From Pikeienuella litoralis (GTDB lineage Bacteria > Pseudomonadota > Alphaproteobacteria > Rhodobacterales > Rhodobacteraceae), in the NCBI RefSeq assembly GCF_037646705.1, contig NZ_JBBHER010000007.1:1-64000 (forward strand): a stretch of 64,000 nucleotides of DNA. The letters run 5' to 3'. Under the pieces are notes generated by a model. That model ran no database searches and was not told where the DNA came from. It worked only from the letters and a program-made list of their open reading frames with translations. Below are positions 41,189 through 50,390 of this stretch, one piece after another (the first letter of the stretch is position 1; each line of letters starts with the position of its first letter). A program made the translations under genes and the position numbers.

Positions 41189-42535
41189 ATGACCAGGATC
41201 AACATCCGCTTGTTCTGGGGGTTCTGGGCCGTGGCGGCGGCCCTTTGGCTGGCGCTGAATCCCGAGATCTTCAGCGCGACCTCCGTCTTCACCCTGCGCG
41301 GCCCGATGATGCAGTTCAGCGGGGCGCTCGCCATCGCCGCGATGAGCGTGGCGATGATCCTCTCGTTGCGCCCGCTCTGGCTGGAGGCGCGGGTGAACGG
41401 GCTCGACAAGATGTACCGGCTTCACAAGTGGCTCGGCGTCGGGGCGCTCGGGCTGGCGGTGTTCCACTGGCTTTGGGCCGAAGCGCCGAAATGGGCCATC
41501 GAGCTGGGGCTGCTGACGCGCCCGGAGCGGGGGCCGCGCCCGGAGATCGTCGACCCGATTCAGAACTTCTTCGCCGGCTTTCGTCACACGGCGGAGGGGC
41601 TGGGCGAATGGGCTTTCTACGGCGTCGTCATCCTGCTGCTCATCGCGTTGATCAAGTTGATACCTTACAGGATTTTCCGTTACAGCCACCGGCTGATGCC
41701 GCTTGTCTACCTTGTCCTCGTGTTCCATTCCGTCATCCTGATAGACTTCGCGATGTGGGCGACCCCGCTCGGCGCCGCGCTGGCGCTGCTCATGCTGGCC
41801 GGCGGCTACGCCGCTCTGGCGTCGATATTCGGGCGGATCGGCGCCGGGCGCCGCGTCGCTGGCGAGATCGTCGAGATGCGCACATATCCCGGCGTGCGCT
41901 CCCTCGAGACGGTGATCCGGCTCGGCGCGGGCTGGCGAGGGCACCAGGCGGGGCAATTCGCCTTCGTGACGTCGAATCCGGTCGAAGGCGCGCATCCCTA
42001 CACCATCGCCTCGGCCTGGTCCCCGGACGAGCGGACCGCCGCCTTCGTCGCGAAGGAGCTCGGCGACCACACCACCGGCCTCGCCGACCGCCTCAAGCTC
42101 GGCCAGAGGGTGACGGTGGAAGGCCCCTATGGCCGCTTCACCTTCGATGACGGCCTGCCGCGCCAGATCTGGATCGGCGCCGGCATCGGCATCACCCCCT
42201 TCCTCGCCCGGATGAAGGAGATGGCGACCGAAGCCCCCGACGGGGTGCGGCCCGAAATCGATCTCTTCCACACGACGCGCGAAGTGGACGAGGCGGCGCT
42301 GGAACGCCTCGCCGGGGACGCCCGCGCGGCCAAGATTCGGCTGCATCTGCTGATCGACGCCCGCGACGGCCGGCTGACCGGACAACGCATCCGCGACGAG
42401 GTCGCGGGCTGGCGCGAGGCGAGCCTCTGGTTTTGCGGCCCGAGCAAGTTCGGCGCCGCGCTGCGGGCGGATTTCGCCGCCCAGGGCTTCCCGGTCGATG
42501 AACGGTTTCACCACGAACTGTTCGAGCTGCGCTGA
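41189..42535 (+). CDS. Ferric reductase-like transmembrane flavoprotein
   Basis: This is a 448-residue inner-membrane oxidoreductase. The N-terminal half has about six hydrophobic helices with haem-binding histidines (YRLHKWLG, VFHWLWAEAP, RYSHRLMPL, LVFHSVIL). The C-terminal half is an FAD/NAD(P)H reductase domain with HPYTIASAW, EGPYGRFTF, IGAGIGITPFLARM and WFCGPSKF. It fits the FRE/NOX-like family that moves electrons across the membrane, for example to ferric iron or oxygen. GAGG lies seven bases upstream of the start. Confidence 0.9.
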   Translation: MTRINIRLFWGFWAVAAALWLALNPEIFSATSVFTLRGPMMQFSGALAIAAMSVAMILSLRPLWLEARVNGLDKMYRLHKWLGVGALGLAVFHWLWAEAPKWAIELGLLTRPERGPRPEIVDPIQNFFAGFRHTAEGLGEWAFYGVVILLLIALIKLIPYRIFRYSHRLMPLVYLVLVFHSVILIDFAMWATPLGAALALLMLAGGYAALASIFGRIGAGRRVAGEIVEMRTYPGVRSLETVIRLGAGWRGHQAGQFAFVTSNPVEGAHPYTIASAWSPDERTAAFVAKELGDHTTGLADRLKLGQRVTVEGPYGRFTFDDGLPRQIWIGAGIGITPFLARMKEMATEAPDGVRPEIDLFHTTREVDEAALERLAGDARAAKIRLHLLIDARDGRLTGQRIRDEVAGWREASLWFCGPSKFGAALRADFAAQGFPVDERFHHELFELR

Positions 42536-42736
42536 ACGCGAAACCCGGTCCGCGGCGGGCGCGCGCCCGCCGCGCCGCCCGTCCGGGCGCCGTCAGCAGG
42601 CGCGGCGTCGGCCTGATCGCGACCGGCGTTCCCGAAGGGATGCGCCGCGCCGGCCTCCGCCACGCCTTTCCATGCCTCCCCCGCGGGCATATAACCCTCC
42701 GAACGAGAACAGAGCCGCGCTGACGGAGGAAGCCAG

Positions 42737-44611
42737 ATGCCCCAATACAGATCCCGCACCACGACCCATGGCCGCAACATGGCGGGCGCCCGCGCCCTCT
42801 GGCGCGCCACCGGCATGGGGGAAGGGGATTTCGGCAAGCCGATCATCGCCATCGCCAACTCCTTCACCCAGTTCGTGCCCGGCCATGTCCACCTGAAGGA
42901 CATGGGCCAGCTGGTCGCCAGGGAGATCGAGCGCGCCGGCGGCGTCGCCAAGGAGTTCAACACCATCGCGGTCGACGACGGCATCGCCATGGGCCATGAC
43001 GGGATGCTCTATTCGCTCCCCTCGCGGGAGATCATCGCCGATTCGGTCGAGTACATGTGCAACGCGCATTGCGCCGACGCCGTGATCTGCATCTCCAACT
43101 GCGACAAGATCACCCCCGGCATGCTGATGGCGGCGATGCGGCTCAACATCCCCGCCGTCTTCGTCTCCGGCGGGCCGATGGAGGCCGGCAAGGTCGTGCT
43201 CGACGGGACCGAGCGCAAGGTCGATCTGGTCGACGCGATGATGAACGGCGTCAACCCCGACATCTCCGACAATGACAGCCTCAAGACCGAGGTCTCCGCC
43301 TGCCCGACCTGCGGCTCCTGCTCCGGCATGTTCACCGCCAACTCGATGAACTGCCTCGCCGAAGCCCTCGGCCTCGGCCTGCCCGGCAACGGCTCGCTGC
43401 TGGCGACGCACAGCGCCCGCCGCGAGCTTTTCCTCGAAGCCGCGCGCACCATCGTCGCCCTCGCCAAACGCTATTACGAGGAGGACGACGAGACCGCGAC
43501 CCCGCGCGGCATCGCCAATTTCGAGAGCTTCGAGAACGCGATGACCCTCGACATCGCCATGGGCGGCTCCACCAACACGGTGCTCCACCTCCTCGCCATG
43601 GCGCGCGAGGGCGACGTGCCCTTCACCATGGCCGATATCGACCGGCTCTCGCGGCGCGTCCCGCATCTCTCCAAGCTCGCGCCCTCGACCTCGCTCTTCC
43701 ACATGGAGGACGTGCACCGCGCCGGCGGCATCATGCGCCTCCTCGGCGAGCTGGACCGACTCGGCCTCATCCACCGCGACCGGCCGACCGTCCACACGAA
43801 GACCCTCGGCGAGGCGCTCGACAAATGGGACATCATGCGGAACCCCTCCCCCGAGGTTGAGGAATTCTACCGCGCCGGGCCCGGCGGCGTCCGCACCATC
43901 GAGGCGTTCAGCACCTCCAATCTCTGGAAGGATCTCGACCGCGACCAGAAGAACGGCTGCATCCGCTCCGGCGAGCACGCCTATTCGCAGGATGGCGGGC
44001 TCGCGGTCCTCTTCGGCAACATCGCCGAGGACGGCTGCATCGTGAAGACCGCCGGCGTGCCGGAGAAATGCCTCGAATTCACCGGCCGCGCCCGCATCTT
44101 CGAGAGCCAGGACAGCGCCGTGAAGGCGATTCTCGGCTCGAAGATCAAACCCGGCGACGTGGTGGTGATCCGCTACGAGGGGCCGCGCGGCGGGCCGGGG
44201 ATGCAGGAGATGCTCTACCCCACCTCCTATCTGAAGGCGGTCGGGCTCGGCGAATCCTGCGCCCTCATCACCGACGGGCGCTTCTCCGGCGGCTCCTCCG
44301 GGCTCTCCATCGGCCATATCTCGCCCGAGGCGGCGCTCGGCGGCGCGATCGGCCTGATCGAGGAGGGCGACGAGGTGGTGATCTCGATCGCCAACCGCAA
44401 GCTCCACCTCAATGTCGAGCCCGGCGTCCTCGCGGCGCGGCGCGCGGCGATGGACGCGAAGGGCGCGGCCGCATGGGCGCCGACCGAGAAGCGCGCGCGG
44501 AAAGTCACCCAGGCGCTCAAGGTCTTCGCCGCCTTCGCCACCTCCGCCTCCGAAGGCGCGGCGCGCGACGTGGAGGGCTCGATGTCGAAGGCCCGCCTCG
44601 CCGCCGAATGA
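42737..44611 (+). CDS. ilvD: Dihydroxy-acid dehydratase
   Basis: IlvD makes the 2-oxo acid precursors of valine, isoleucine and leucine. The protein has 624 residues, the longer [4Fe-4S]/[2Fe-2S] type. Cluster cysteines sit in CISNCDKITPG and TCGSCSGMFTANSMNCL, and the C-terminal signature GRFSGGSSGLSIGHISPEA is present. GGAGG stands upstream of the ATG. A 12-bp hairpin follows the stop. Confidence 0.96.
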   Translation: MPQYRSRTTTHGRNMAGARALWRATGMGEGDFGKPIIAIANSFTQFVPGHVHLKDMGQLVAREIERAGGVAKEFNTIAVDDGIAMGHDGMLYSLPSREIIADSVEYMCNAHCADAVICISNCDKITPGMLMAAMRLNIPAVFVSGGPMEAGKVVLDGTERKVDLVDAMMNGVNPDISDNDSLKTEVSACPTCGSCSGMFTANSMNCLAEALGLGLPGNGSLLATHSARRELFLEAARTIVALAKRYYEEDDETATPRGIANFESFENAMTLDIAMGGSTNTVLHLLAMAREGDVPFTMADIDRLSRRVPHLSKLAPSTSLFHMEDVHRAGGIMRLLGELDRLGLIHRDRPTVHTKTLGEALDKWDIMRNPSPEVEEFYRAGPGGVRTIEAFSTSNLWKDLDRDQKNGCIRSGEHAYSQDGGLAVLFGNIAEDGCIVKTAGVPEKCLEFTGRARIFESQDSAVKAILGSKIKPGDVVVIRYEGPRGGPGMQEMLYPTSYLKAVGLGESCALITDGRFSGGSSGLSIGHISPEAALGGAIGLIEEGDEVVISIANRKLHLNVEPGVLAARRAAMDAKGAAAWAPTEKRARKVTQALKVFAAFATSASEGAARDVEGSMSKARLAAE

Positions 44612-44619
44612 TCCCGGCG

Positions 44620-44648
44620 GGCGGGCGGGGGCCTCTCCCCCGCCCGCC
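44620..44648 (+). terminator. Strong hairpin after ilvD
   Basis: This is a 12-bp perfect stem (GGCGGGCGGGGG and its complement) with loop CCTCT, ten bases after the ilvD stop. It lacks a T-run, but its position fits a GC-type terminator. Confidence 0.55.
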
Positions 44649-44716
44649 GCGCGCCCCCGGCCCGCGCCGGAGTTTCCCCTATCGCTTCACCCCGGTTTGC
44701 GGCAAAATCCGCGCCG

Positions 44717-45268
44717 ATGGAGCTGACCGAAAGCGTTGAGGATCTGATCGCCGCCGCCGCGCGCGGCGACCGCGGCGCGTTCCGCGCGCTCTATGATCGG
44801 ACGGCTGCGAAACTTTTCGGCCTCTGCCTTCGCATATGCCATGACAGGGCTCTGGCGGAGGATGCGGCGCAGGACGCGTTCATCGACATCTGGCGCAAGG
44901 CCGCCGAGTTCGACCCCGCGCGCGGCCGCGCCGGCGCCTGGATGGCGGTGATCGCGCGCAACCGCGCCATCGACATCGTCCGCCGGCGGGGGCGCGCCCC
45001 CGGCTGGGGCGGCGCGGACGACGCCTTCGCCGCGCTCGCGGACCCGAAGGCGCGCGCGGATGGCGGCGCGGAGGCGATGGCGCTCTCCCAATGCCTCGCG
45101 CGGCTGGAGGAGACCCCGCGCCGGATGCTGGTGCTGGCCTATGTGGAGGGCTTCACGCGCGATGAGCTGGCGGCGCGGTTCGGCGCGCCGGTGAACACGG
45201 TCAAGACGTGGCTGCGCCGGGGGCTCGCCGCGCTGAAGACCTGCCTCGACGACGGGGCGGGCGTCTAG
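44717..45268 (+). CDS. ECF-family RNA polymerase sigma factor
   Basis: This is an alternative sigma factor of 183 residues with region 2 (ALYDRTAAKLFGLCLRI, AEDAAQDAFIDIWRKA) and region 4 (RRMLVLAYVEGFTRDELAARF, VKTWLRRGLAALK). The pattern resembles RpoE/SigK-type ECF sigma factors. The next gene encodes a membrane anti-sigma factor, so activity is probably released by a stress signal. The stimulus and regulon are not evident, and no autoregulatory promoter could be identified in the short upstream gap. Confidence 0.92.
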   Translation: MELTESVEDLIAAAARGDRGAFRALYDRTAAKLFGLCLRICHDRALAEDAAQDAFIDIWRKAAEFDPARGRAGAWMAVIARNRAIDIVRRRGRAPGWGGADDAFAALADPKARADGGAEAMALSQCLARLEETPRRMLVLAYVEGFTRDELAARFGAPVNTVKTWLRRGLAALKTCLDDGAGV

Positions 45269-45326
45269 AAGAGCGGGCGCCTGGACCGGCGGCCCGCGCA
45301 AGCAAGGGGTGCGAACGGGACATCCG

Positions 45327-45977
45327 ATGGACGAGACGGAGTTTCAGGCCGCCGAACGCGCGCTCTCGCTGGAGCCGCCCTCGGCCGAGACCGCGGAGGA
45401 GGCCCGCCTTCGCGAAGCGTGGGAGCGACGGCTCGCCCCGCTTCTCATCGCCCCCGCCGCGCCGCCGCCGCCCGATCTTTTCGCCCGGATCGAAGCCGCG
45501 CTCGACGCGTCGGACCGGGAGGGCGCCGCCCCCCCGCCGCAGATCCTCCGCCTTCGCCGGCAGGTCCGGCGCTGGAAGCTGGCGACCGGCGCCGCGCTCG
45601 CCGCCGCCGCCGCGCTGGCGCTCTACATCGCCGCGCCCGCCAAGGCGCCGCCCCCCGCCGCCCGCTATGTCGCGGTCGTCGCCGACGAGACCGGGCGCAC
45701 CGGCCTGATCATCCAGTTCGACGCCGAGACCGGCGCCGCGACCGTGATCCCCACCGCCACGCCCCCCGACAGCAAATCCTACGAAATCTGGACCGTGCCC
45801 GCCGGCGCCGCCAAACCGGTCTCGCTCGGCCTCCTGCCGCGGGAGGCCGTCGTCCGAACCGGCCTCACCCCCGCCCCCGACCAGATCTTCGCCGTCAGCC
45901 TCGAACCCAAGGGCGGCTCCCCGACCGGCGAGCCGACGACGCTGGTTTATCAGGGCCGTGTGGTGAAGGTGGAGTGA
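45327..45977 (+). CDS. RskA-type membrane anti-sigma factor
   Basis: This is a 216-residue inner-membrane protein. An N-terminal cytoplasmic acidic and helical domain (FQAAERALSLEPPS) is followed by one membrane helix near residues 90-107 (LATGAALAAAAALALYIAA). The C-terminal periplasmic domain has DSKSYEIWTVPAGAAKPVSLG and PTTLVYQGRVVKVE, matching the RskA C-terminal domain. It lies 58 nt after the ECF sigma gene and very probably restrains it. Confidence 0.88.
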   Translation: MDETEFQAAERALSLEPPSAETAEEARLREAWERRLAPLLIAPAAPPPPDLFARIEAALDASDREGAAPPPQILRLRRQVRRWKLATGAALAAAAALALYIAAPAKAPPPAARYVAVVADETGRTGLIIQFDAETGAATVIPTATPPDSKSYEIWTVPAGAAKPVSLGLLPREAVVRTGLTPAPDQIFAVSLEPKGGSPTGEPTTLVYQGRVVKVE

Positions 45978-46313
45978 GAAAGCGTTTTTATTCGGCGTCG
46001 ATAATCAGGGCCGGGTCGCGCGCGCCTGACAGCCAAACGCTATCGTCACCATCATGCGGAGGACATACTTCCAGAGTTCCTTTCAACGCTTCGATCATTG
46101 CCCTGAACGTCGTCTAGAAAGCGTCGAGATCCCCAAACTCGCCTCATATTTGGCAATAAACTAGGCAGATTCGCTCGCCTCTCTTGCTTACAGAGGCTAA
46201 TTTCTTCACAAGTCAAGTATCTAGGATTCTCTGTTTTGATTCAAGCGCTTGAAATAACTGATGATTAGGCTGAACTGCGGATTCATGCTATGGTGCCGTC
46301 AGGCTAATTTTAC
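45978..46313. other. Low-GC intergenic region at the edge of an atypical islet
   Basis: These 336 bases have much lower GC than the surroundings. They contain a perfect 14-bp palindrome at 46240-46253 and a TGCTATGGT sequence at about 46286-46294 that could be an extended -10 box for the next gene. No gene was seen. Confidence 0.55.
46240..46253. promoter_or_regulatory. 14-bp palindrome, possible operator
   Basis: TTCAAGCGCTTGAA is a perfect inverted repeat about 60 bases upstream of the small membrane-protein gene. Its place just upstream of a possible -10 box suggests a repressor or activator site. Confidence 0.35.
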
Positions 46314-46574
46314 ATGACTGATCAGCAGATGCTCCCTACCAACGGCCAGATGAAGGATTCGCGCCGCAAGTGGCTTTCCGGCCTTGCCATCACATTGACG
46401 ACGATCATTGCGTATCTAGCATTCTGGCGCCTGTCTCCAGTCACCACCTTTATCATAGGGTGCCTCGCCCTCTTTGCTATGGCCGTAGCGGCGTGGGTTT
46501 ATGGTGGCAAGCCGGCGGCTAAGCGCCAACCGAAGGCGAAATCACCTCGACGACAGACCGACCGCCACGGGTAA
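46314..46574 (+). CDS. Unknown small membrane protein (two helices)
   Basis: This is an 86-residue protein I do not recognise. Two hydrophobic segments (WLSGLAITLTTIIAYLAFW and FIIGCLALFAMAVAAWVY) are followed by a basic C-terminal tail rich in Lys, Arg and Gln. The last 56 bases overlap the end of the convergent 305-residue gene. Codon use is unlike the flanking genes. No clear ribosome binding site is seen, so the start is uncertain. Confidence 0.55.
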   Translation: MTDQQMLPTNGQMKDSRRKWLSGLAITLTTIIAYLAFWRLSPVTTFIIGCLALFAMAVAAWVYGGKPAAKRQPKAKSPRRQTDRHG

Positions 46575-47436
46575 CTTTCCATTCCCCACCGTCCAGTCGC
46601 TGCCTGATTCTTAACCTGATACGCATGGGGATGTTGGCTCGCAGCGTTTCCCGGATCGCGCTCTGCTCCAACGCAGCAAGAAACGATTTATCCTTCATCA
46701 CCGCCCGAATCCTCCCAGAAATACCTTCCTGCCTGAATATCCAGACCCGCTCCGCATTTTCGAGCTGAGGAGATACAAGTATCACATCCAATTCCTGCGT
46801 GATAACACGTTCAGCTGCTACCTTTTCTTGAACGTCGAACAGCCCGTCAAATTCCGCGAACTGCTCGGCTGGGATTGTCCGCCGTGGCTTCCAGTCTTTT
46901 TTGTCGGGTGCACCGGCCCCTAGGCCCGTTATCTTCCGATCTTGTTGCACACGTTTGAAGACGGCTTTTCTGTGAGACTGCACCACAGGGTCTATCGTCG
47001 CTTCTTTCACAGCCGCTTTGATCTGTTCAAACTGGGCTTTACTAAATTCCTCGCTATCAAACCAATAATTGATTGTCGGCACTGCAGTAATAGGGATAAC
47101 GATCACCAAACCGATCGCCATACGAAATAACAAAGGAACCGCCTGCCAACCATCTTTGATGCGTTCCGCAGTCTGATTGATCTTGGATGTCTCGATTTTT
47201 CGAAATGACCGATCAATTTTCGCAATCCATCTCGATGAACCAGGCTCTGCTGCAATCAGAGTGATACGATATTCAAATAACGGATCGATAACTGCCGCAG
47301 CCGCCTTCATGCCTCTCGACCATTCGATCACAGCCGCCGCTGCGACTTCGATATCGATTAACTCTGAAGGTCGTATCTGAAAATATAATCCAACCGTCGA
47401 TTCCAGGTCATCGTCAAGCAAAATTGAGTCAGGCAT
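46519..47436 (-). CDS. Unknown 305-residue membrane-anchored protein
   Basis: I do not recognise a family. One hydrophobic helix lies at about residues 102-121 (LLFRMAIGLVIVIPITAVPT). The preceding 100 residues are predicted cytoplasmic and contain EVAAAAVIEWSRGMKAAAAV. The 180 residues after it include a helical part (FEQIKAAVKEATIDPVVQSHRK) and a beta-rich end (IPMRIRLRIRQRLDG, RGGRSVVEVISPS). GC is low, which suggests transfer. It overlaps the convergent small gene by 56 bases. Confidence 0.7.
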   Translation of the reverse strand: MPDSILLDDDLESTVGLYFQIRPSELIDIEVAAAAVIEWSRGMKAAAAVIDPLFEYRITLIAAEPGSSRWIAKIDRSFRKIETSKINQTAERIKDGWQAVPLLFRMAIGLVIVIPITAVPTINYWFDSEEFSKAQFEQIKAAVKEATIDPVVQSHRKAVFKRVQQDRKITGLGAGAPDKKDWKPRRTIPAEQFAEFDGLFDVQEKVAAERVITQELDVILVSPQLENAERVWIFRQEGISGRIRAVMKDKSFLAALEQSAIRETLRANIPMRIRLRIRQRLDGGEWKVTRGGRSVVEVISPSVGA

Positions 47437-47579
47437 GTGCCGCCCCCCCTAGGTTAGCTATGCTGACTCGGTAACTTACGTCAATTGCGCATGCTAAGGA
47501 GATATATTATCCAAAAAGACAACCGCTGCATCTAACCTCGCCTCAGAGGCAAGAATGAGTATAGAATTACTTTTCGCCC

Positions 47580-48248
47580 TTACGCCTCCTCCTCAATCAG
47601 CTTCTCGCCCTTCACCCCCAGCTCGTTCAGCGCCTTGCGGACCGCGGTCATCATCGGCGGCGGGCCGCAGAGGTAGCAGCGGCTGTCCGCGTCCACGAAT
47701 TTGGCCAGAAACTCCCGGTCGAGCCTTTGCTGCGGGACGCTTGCGCCCGCCTCATCGACCACGAACACCGTCTTGAGGCCCGTCATCGCCTCGAACCGGT
47801 CGCGCCAGATGATGTCGGCCTCGGTCTTGTTGGCGAAGATCAGCGTCGAGCCTTTGAGCGTCCCCCGCTCGCGAAGCCGCTGGCGCAGGATCGCGATCAT
47901 CGGCGTCACCCCGGCGCCGCCGGCGATGAACACCCCCGGCCCCTGGTCCGAGAGCGCGCCGAAGGGCCCGTCCATCTCCATCTCGTCGCCCGCCGCCATC
48001 TTGCCGACCTGCGCGGTCATCCCGTCATGATCCGTATAGGCCTTGATCACGAACTCCAGATCCGGCTCATCCGGGAGGCTCACCGGCGTGAACGGCCGGC
48101 CCTCCTTCTCCCAGCCCGCCGCCCTCACCAGAAACAGCTCCACTCCCTGCCCGGGCGCATAGGCGAATCCCTCGGGCCGGTCGAAGATCAGGTGGTGCGT
48201 GTCATGCGTGGCGCGCTCGATCCGTTTCAGCTTCAGTCGATATGTCAT
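47580..48248 (-). CDS. FAD-binding flavodoxin/ferredoxin reductase-like protein
   Basis: This is a cytosolic oxidoreductase of 222 residues. The FAD-binding barrel has RPFTPVSLPDEPDLEFVIK, followed by the NAD(P)-binding half with VFIAGGAGVTPMIAILRQ and CYLCGPPPMM. No [2Fe-2S] domain is attached, so a separate electron acceptor is likely. AAGGAG is six bases upstream of ATG 48248. The promoter region carries a palindrome (48455-48470) and an A+T-rich stretch. Confidence 0.88.
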   Translation of the reverse strand: MTYRLKLKRIERATHDTHHLIFDRPEGFAYAPGQGVELFLVRAAGWEKEGRPFTPVSLPDEPDLEFVIKAYTDHDGMTAQVGKMAAGDEMEMDGPFGALSDQGPGVFIAGGAGVTPMIAILRQRLRERGTLKGSTLIFANKTEADIIWRDRFEAMTGLKTVFVVDEAGASVPQQRLDREFLAKFVDADSRCYLCGPPPMMTAVRKALNELGVKGEKLIEEEA

Positions 48249-48454
48249 GGGAAGCTCCTTTTCTTCGCCATCCGATGCGCGGCGAAGGCCCGGAGTTCCC
48301 TGAACGGGCGCGGCGTGACGCCGCAACCGGGCGCCCGGCGCCCGCCGGCTCGGCGGCGCCGAGAGGCCGGGAAACGCCCGGAATCACCCCCCGGCGGCGC
48401 CTATCGCACGAACGAACATTTGGCTTATTCTTTTATATCAATAAGATAACACCC

Positions 48455-48470
48455 TTATCGCACGCGATAA
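48455..48470. promoter_or_regulatory. 16-bp palindrome between phaC and the flavin reductase gene
   Basis: TTATCGCACGCGATAA is an inverted repeat with 7-base arms. A further TTATC lies at 48446-48450 on the minus strand, followed by an A+T-rich TTGATATAAAAG stretch. The site looks like an operator for the reductase gene rather than a phaC terminator, because the loop is only two bases and no T-run follows. Confidence 0.4.
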
Positions 48471-48478
48471 CCCCCGCC

Positions 48479-50290
48479 TCATCTCTGATCGAACCGGACC
48501 TTCACATAGGATCCCGGCGCCGGCTCGATCACGCCGAGCCTCGCGCCGGGCTCCCGCGCGTCGATCTTCTTGCCGGAGCGCTGGGCCAGCCAGCGGTCCC
48601 AATCCGGCCACCACGACCCCGGGACCTCCTCGGCCCCCGCCAGCCATTCCTCGGCGTCGGCGGCCTCCACCCCTTCCCGCACCCAATGCTGGTATTTGCC
48701 GAGCGCGGGCGGGTTCACCACCCCGGCGATATGCCCCGATCCGGCGACGACGAAGCGGTTCGCCGCCTTCTTCAGCAATTTCGCCCCGCGATAGACCGAG
48801 GCGACCGGGGCGATGTGATCCTCCCGGCTCGCCAGGTGATAGACCGGGATGGCGACGTCCCCGAGATTGATCCGCTCCCCGCGCACCTCCAGCTCGCCCT
48901 TCGCCAGCGCGTTGTCATTATAGAACCGCTGCAGATAGAACCGGTGCACCTTGGCCGGCATCGAGGTGCTGTCGGCGTTCCAGTAGAGCAGATCGAACGG
49001 AAACGGGGCCTTCCCGAGCATGTAGTTCTGCACCACATAGCCCCAGACCAGATCCGACGACCGGAGCATGTTGAAGGCGTTGGCCATCACATCCGCCGGC
49101 AGGAAGCCCTCTTCCATCTGCTCGTCGAGGAGTTGAAGCGTCTTCTCGTCCGCCAGCACCTGCAACTCTCCGGCGGAGGAGAACTCCAGCTGGCCGGTGA
49201 ACATGGTCGCCGAGGCGACGCGCCGGTCCTTCTTCTTCGCCATATACGCGAGCATGGTGCCGGTCATCGTCGCGCCGATGCAGTAGGAGGCGACGTTGAC
49301 CTTCTTCTCGCCGGTCTCCTCCAGCACCTTGTCGATCGCCTTCATGATCGCGGTCATGTAGCTGTCCCAGGTCTCGTCCTTCTGGGCGGCGTCGGGGTTC
49401 ACCCAGGAGATCATGAAGACTCGATGGCCCTGCTCCACGAGCCACCGCATCATCGATTTCTCGGGGTTGAGATCGAGGACGTAGTACTTGTTGATCCAGG
49501 GCGGCACGAAGAGCAGCGGGCGCGCCCAGACCTTCTCGGTCTTCGGCGCGTACTGGATCAGCTGCAGAACCTCGTTCTGCCAGATCACCGCGCCCTCGGT
49601 CAGCGCCAGATTCTCGCCGACCTTGAACGCCTCCATGTCCGTCTGCGAGATCAGCAGCTTGCCCTTCCCCCGCGCGACGTCCTTCGCCAGCGCCTCGACG
49701 CCGCGAACGAGATTGGCGCCTTTCTCCTCCACCGTGGCCCGAAGAACCGCCGGGTTCGTCACCGCGAAATTCGAGGGGCTCATCGCCTCCATGATGTTGC
49801 GCATCACGAAATCGAGCTTCCTGCGGTCGCGCTCCGGCATGTCGCCGGTGGTGTGGGCCACGTCCTGCGCCCAGCGCGAGGTGAGGAGATAGGTCTGCTT
49901 CATGTAGTCGAAGAACTGGTTCTCGGACCATTCCTTGTCGGCGAAGCGTTTGTCTCCACGCTCCGGGCGCACCAGCGGTTCGGCCTCCTCCGCGCCGATC
50001 CAGCCGGTCATCGAGCGCCGCCAGAGTTCGGCCTGCGCGGTCCAGAGCTCAAGCGACTTTTCCGCCAGCGCGAGAGGGTTGCTCAACATCTCCTGAGTCA
50101 GCCCGGCGAAGAGCGGCCCGATATTGATCGGGTCGGCCTGATATTCCTGCGCGTCCTTCACGCCGGCGTCGGCCATCTGCGCCAGGATCTCCTGCGTGCG
50201 CTGCATCACCGTCGCCATGTTGGCCGCGAATTCGGCGCTCTCCTCCGCCCCGGGAAACTCTGTCATCGGCTCGCCCGCCTTCATGGTCAT
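48479..50290 (-). CDS. phaC: Class I polyhydroxyalkanoate synthase
   Basis: PhaC polymerises hydroxyacyl-CoA into storage polyester granules. The 603-residue protein has FVPPWINKYYVLDLNPEKSM and the catalytic Cys337 in ASYCIGATM. The acid is in REDHIAP and the histidine in GSGHIAGVVNPP. The usual GxCxGG box is altered to SYCIGA. ATG 50290 has GGAG six bases upstream. No phasin, PhaR or PhaZ gene is adjacent. Confidence 0.93.
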   Translation of the reverse strand: MTMKAGEPMTEFPGAEESAEFAANMATVMQRTQEILAQMADAGVKDAQEYQADPINIGPLFAGLTQEMLSNPLALAEKSLELWTAQAELWRRSMTGWIGAEEAEPLVRPERGDKRFADKEWSENQFFDYMKQTYLLTSRWAQDVAHTTGDMPERDRRKLDFVMRNIMEAMSPSNFAVTNPAVLRATVEEKGANLVRGVEALAKDVARGKGKLLISQTDMEAFKVGENLALTEGAVIWQNEVLQLIQYAPKTEKVWARPLLFVPPWINKYYVLDLNPEKSMMRWLVEQGHRVFMISWVNPDAAQKDETWDSYMTAIMKAIDKVLEETGEKKVNVASYCIGATMTGTMLAYMAKKKDRRVASATMFTGQLEFSSAGELQVLADEKTLQLLDEQMEEGFLPADVMANAFNMLRSSDLVWGYVVQNYMLGKAPFPFDLLYWNADSTSMPAKVHRFYLQRFYNDNALAKGELEVRGERINLGDVAIPVYHLASREDHIAPVASVYRGAKLLKKAANRFVVAGSGHIAGVVNPPALGKYQHWVREGVEAADAEEWLAGAEEVPGSWWPDWDRWLAQRSGKKIDAREPGARLGVIEPAPGSYVKVRFDQR

Positions 50291-50390
50291 GCTCTTCTCC
50301 CGCGTTTCAACGCCCTGCGCCGCGCCTGGCGCTGGCGGCCCGCGCCCGGTCCGGTTAATCTCACGCCAACCATAACACGGGGCGGCTTCA

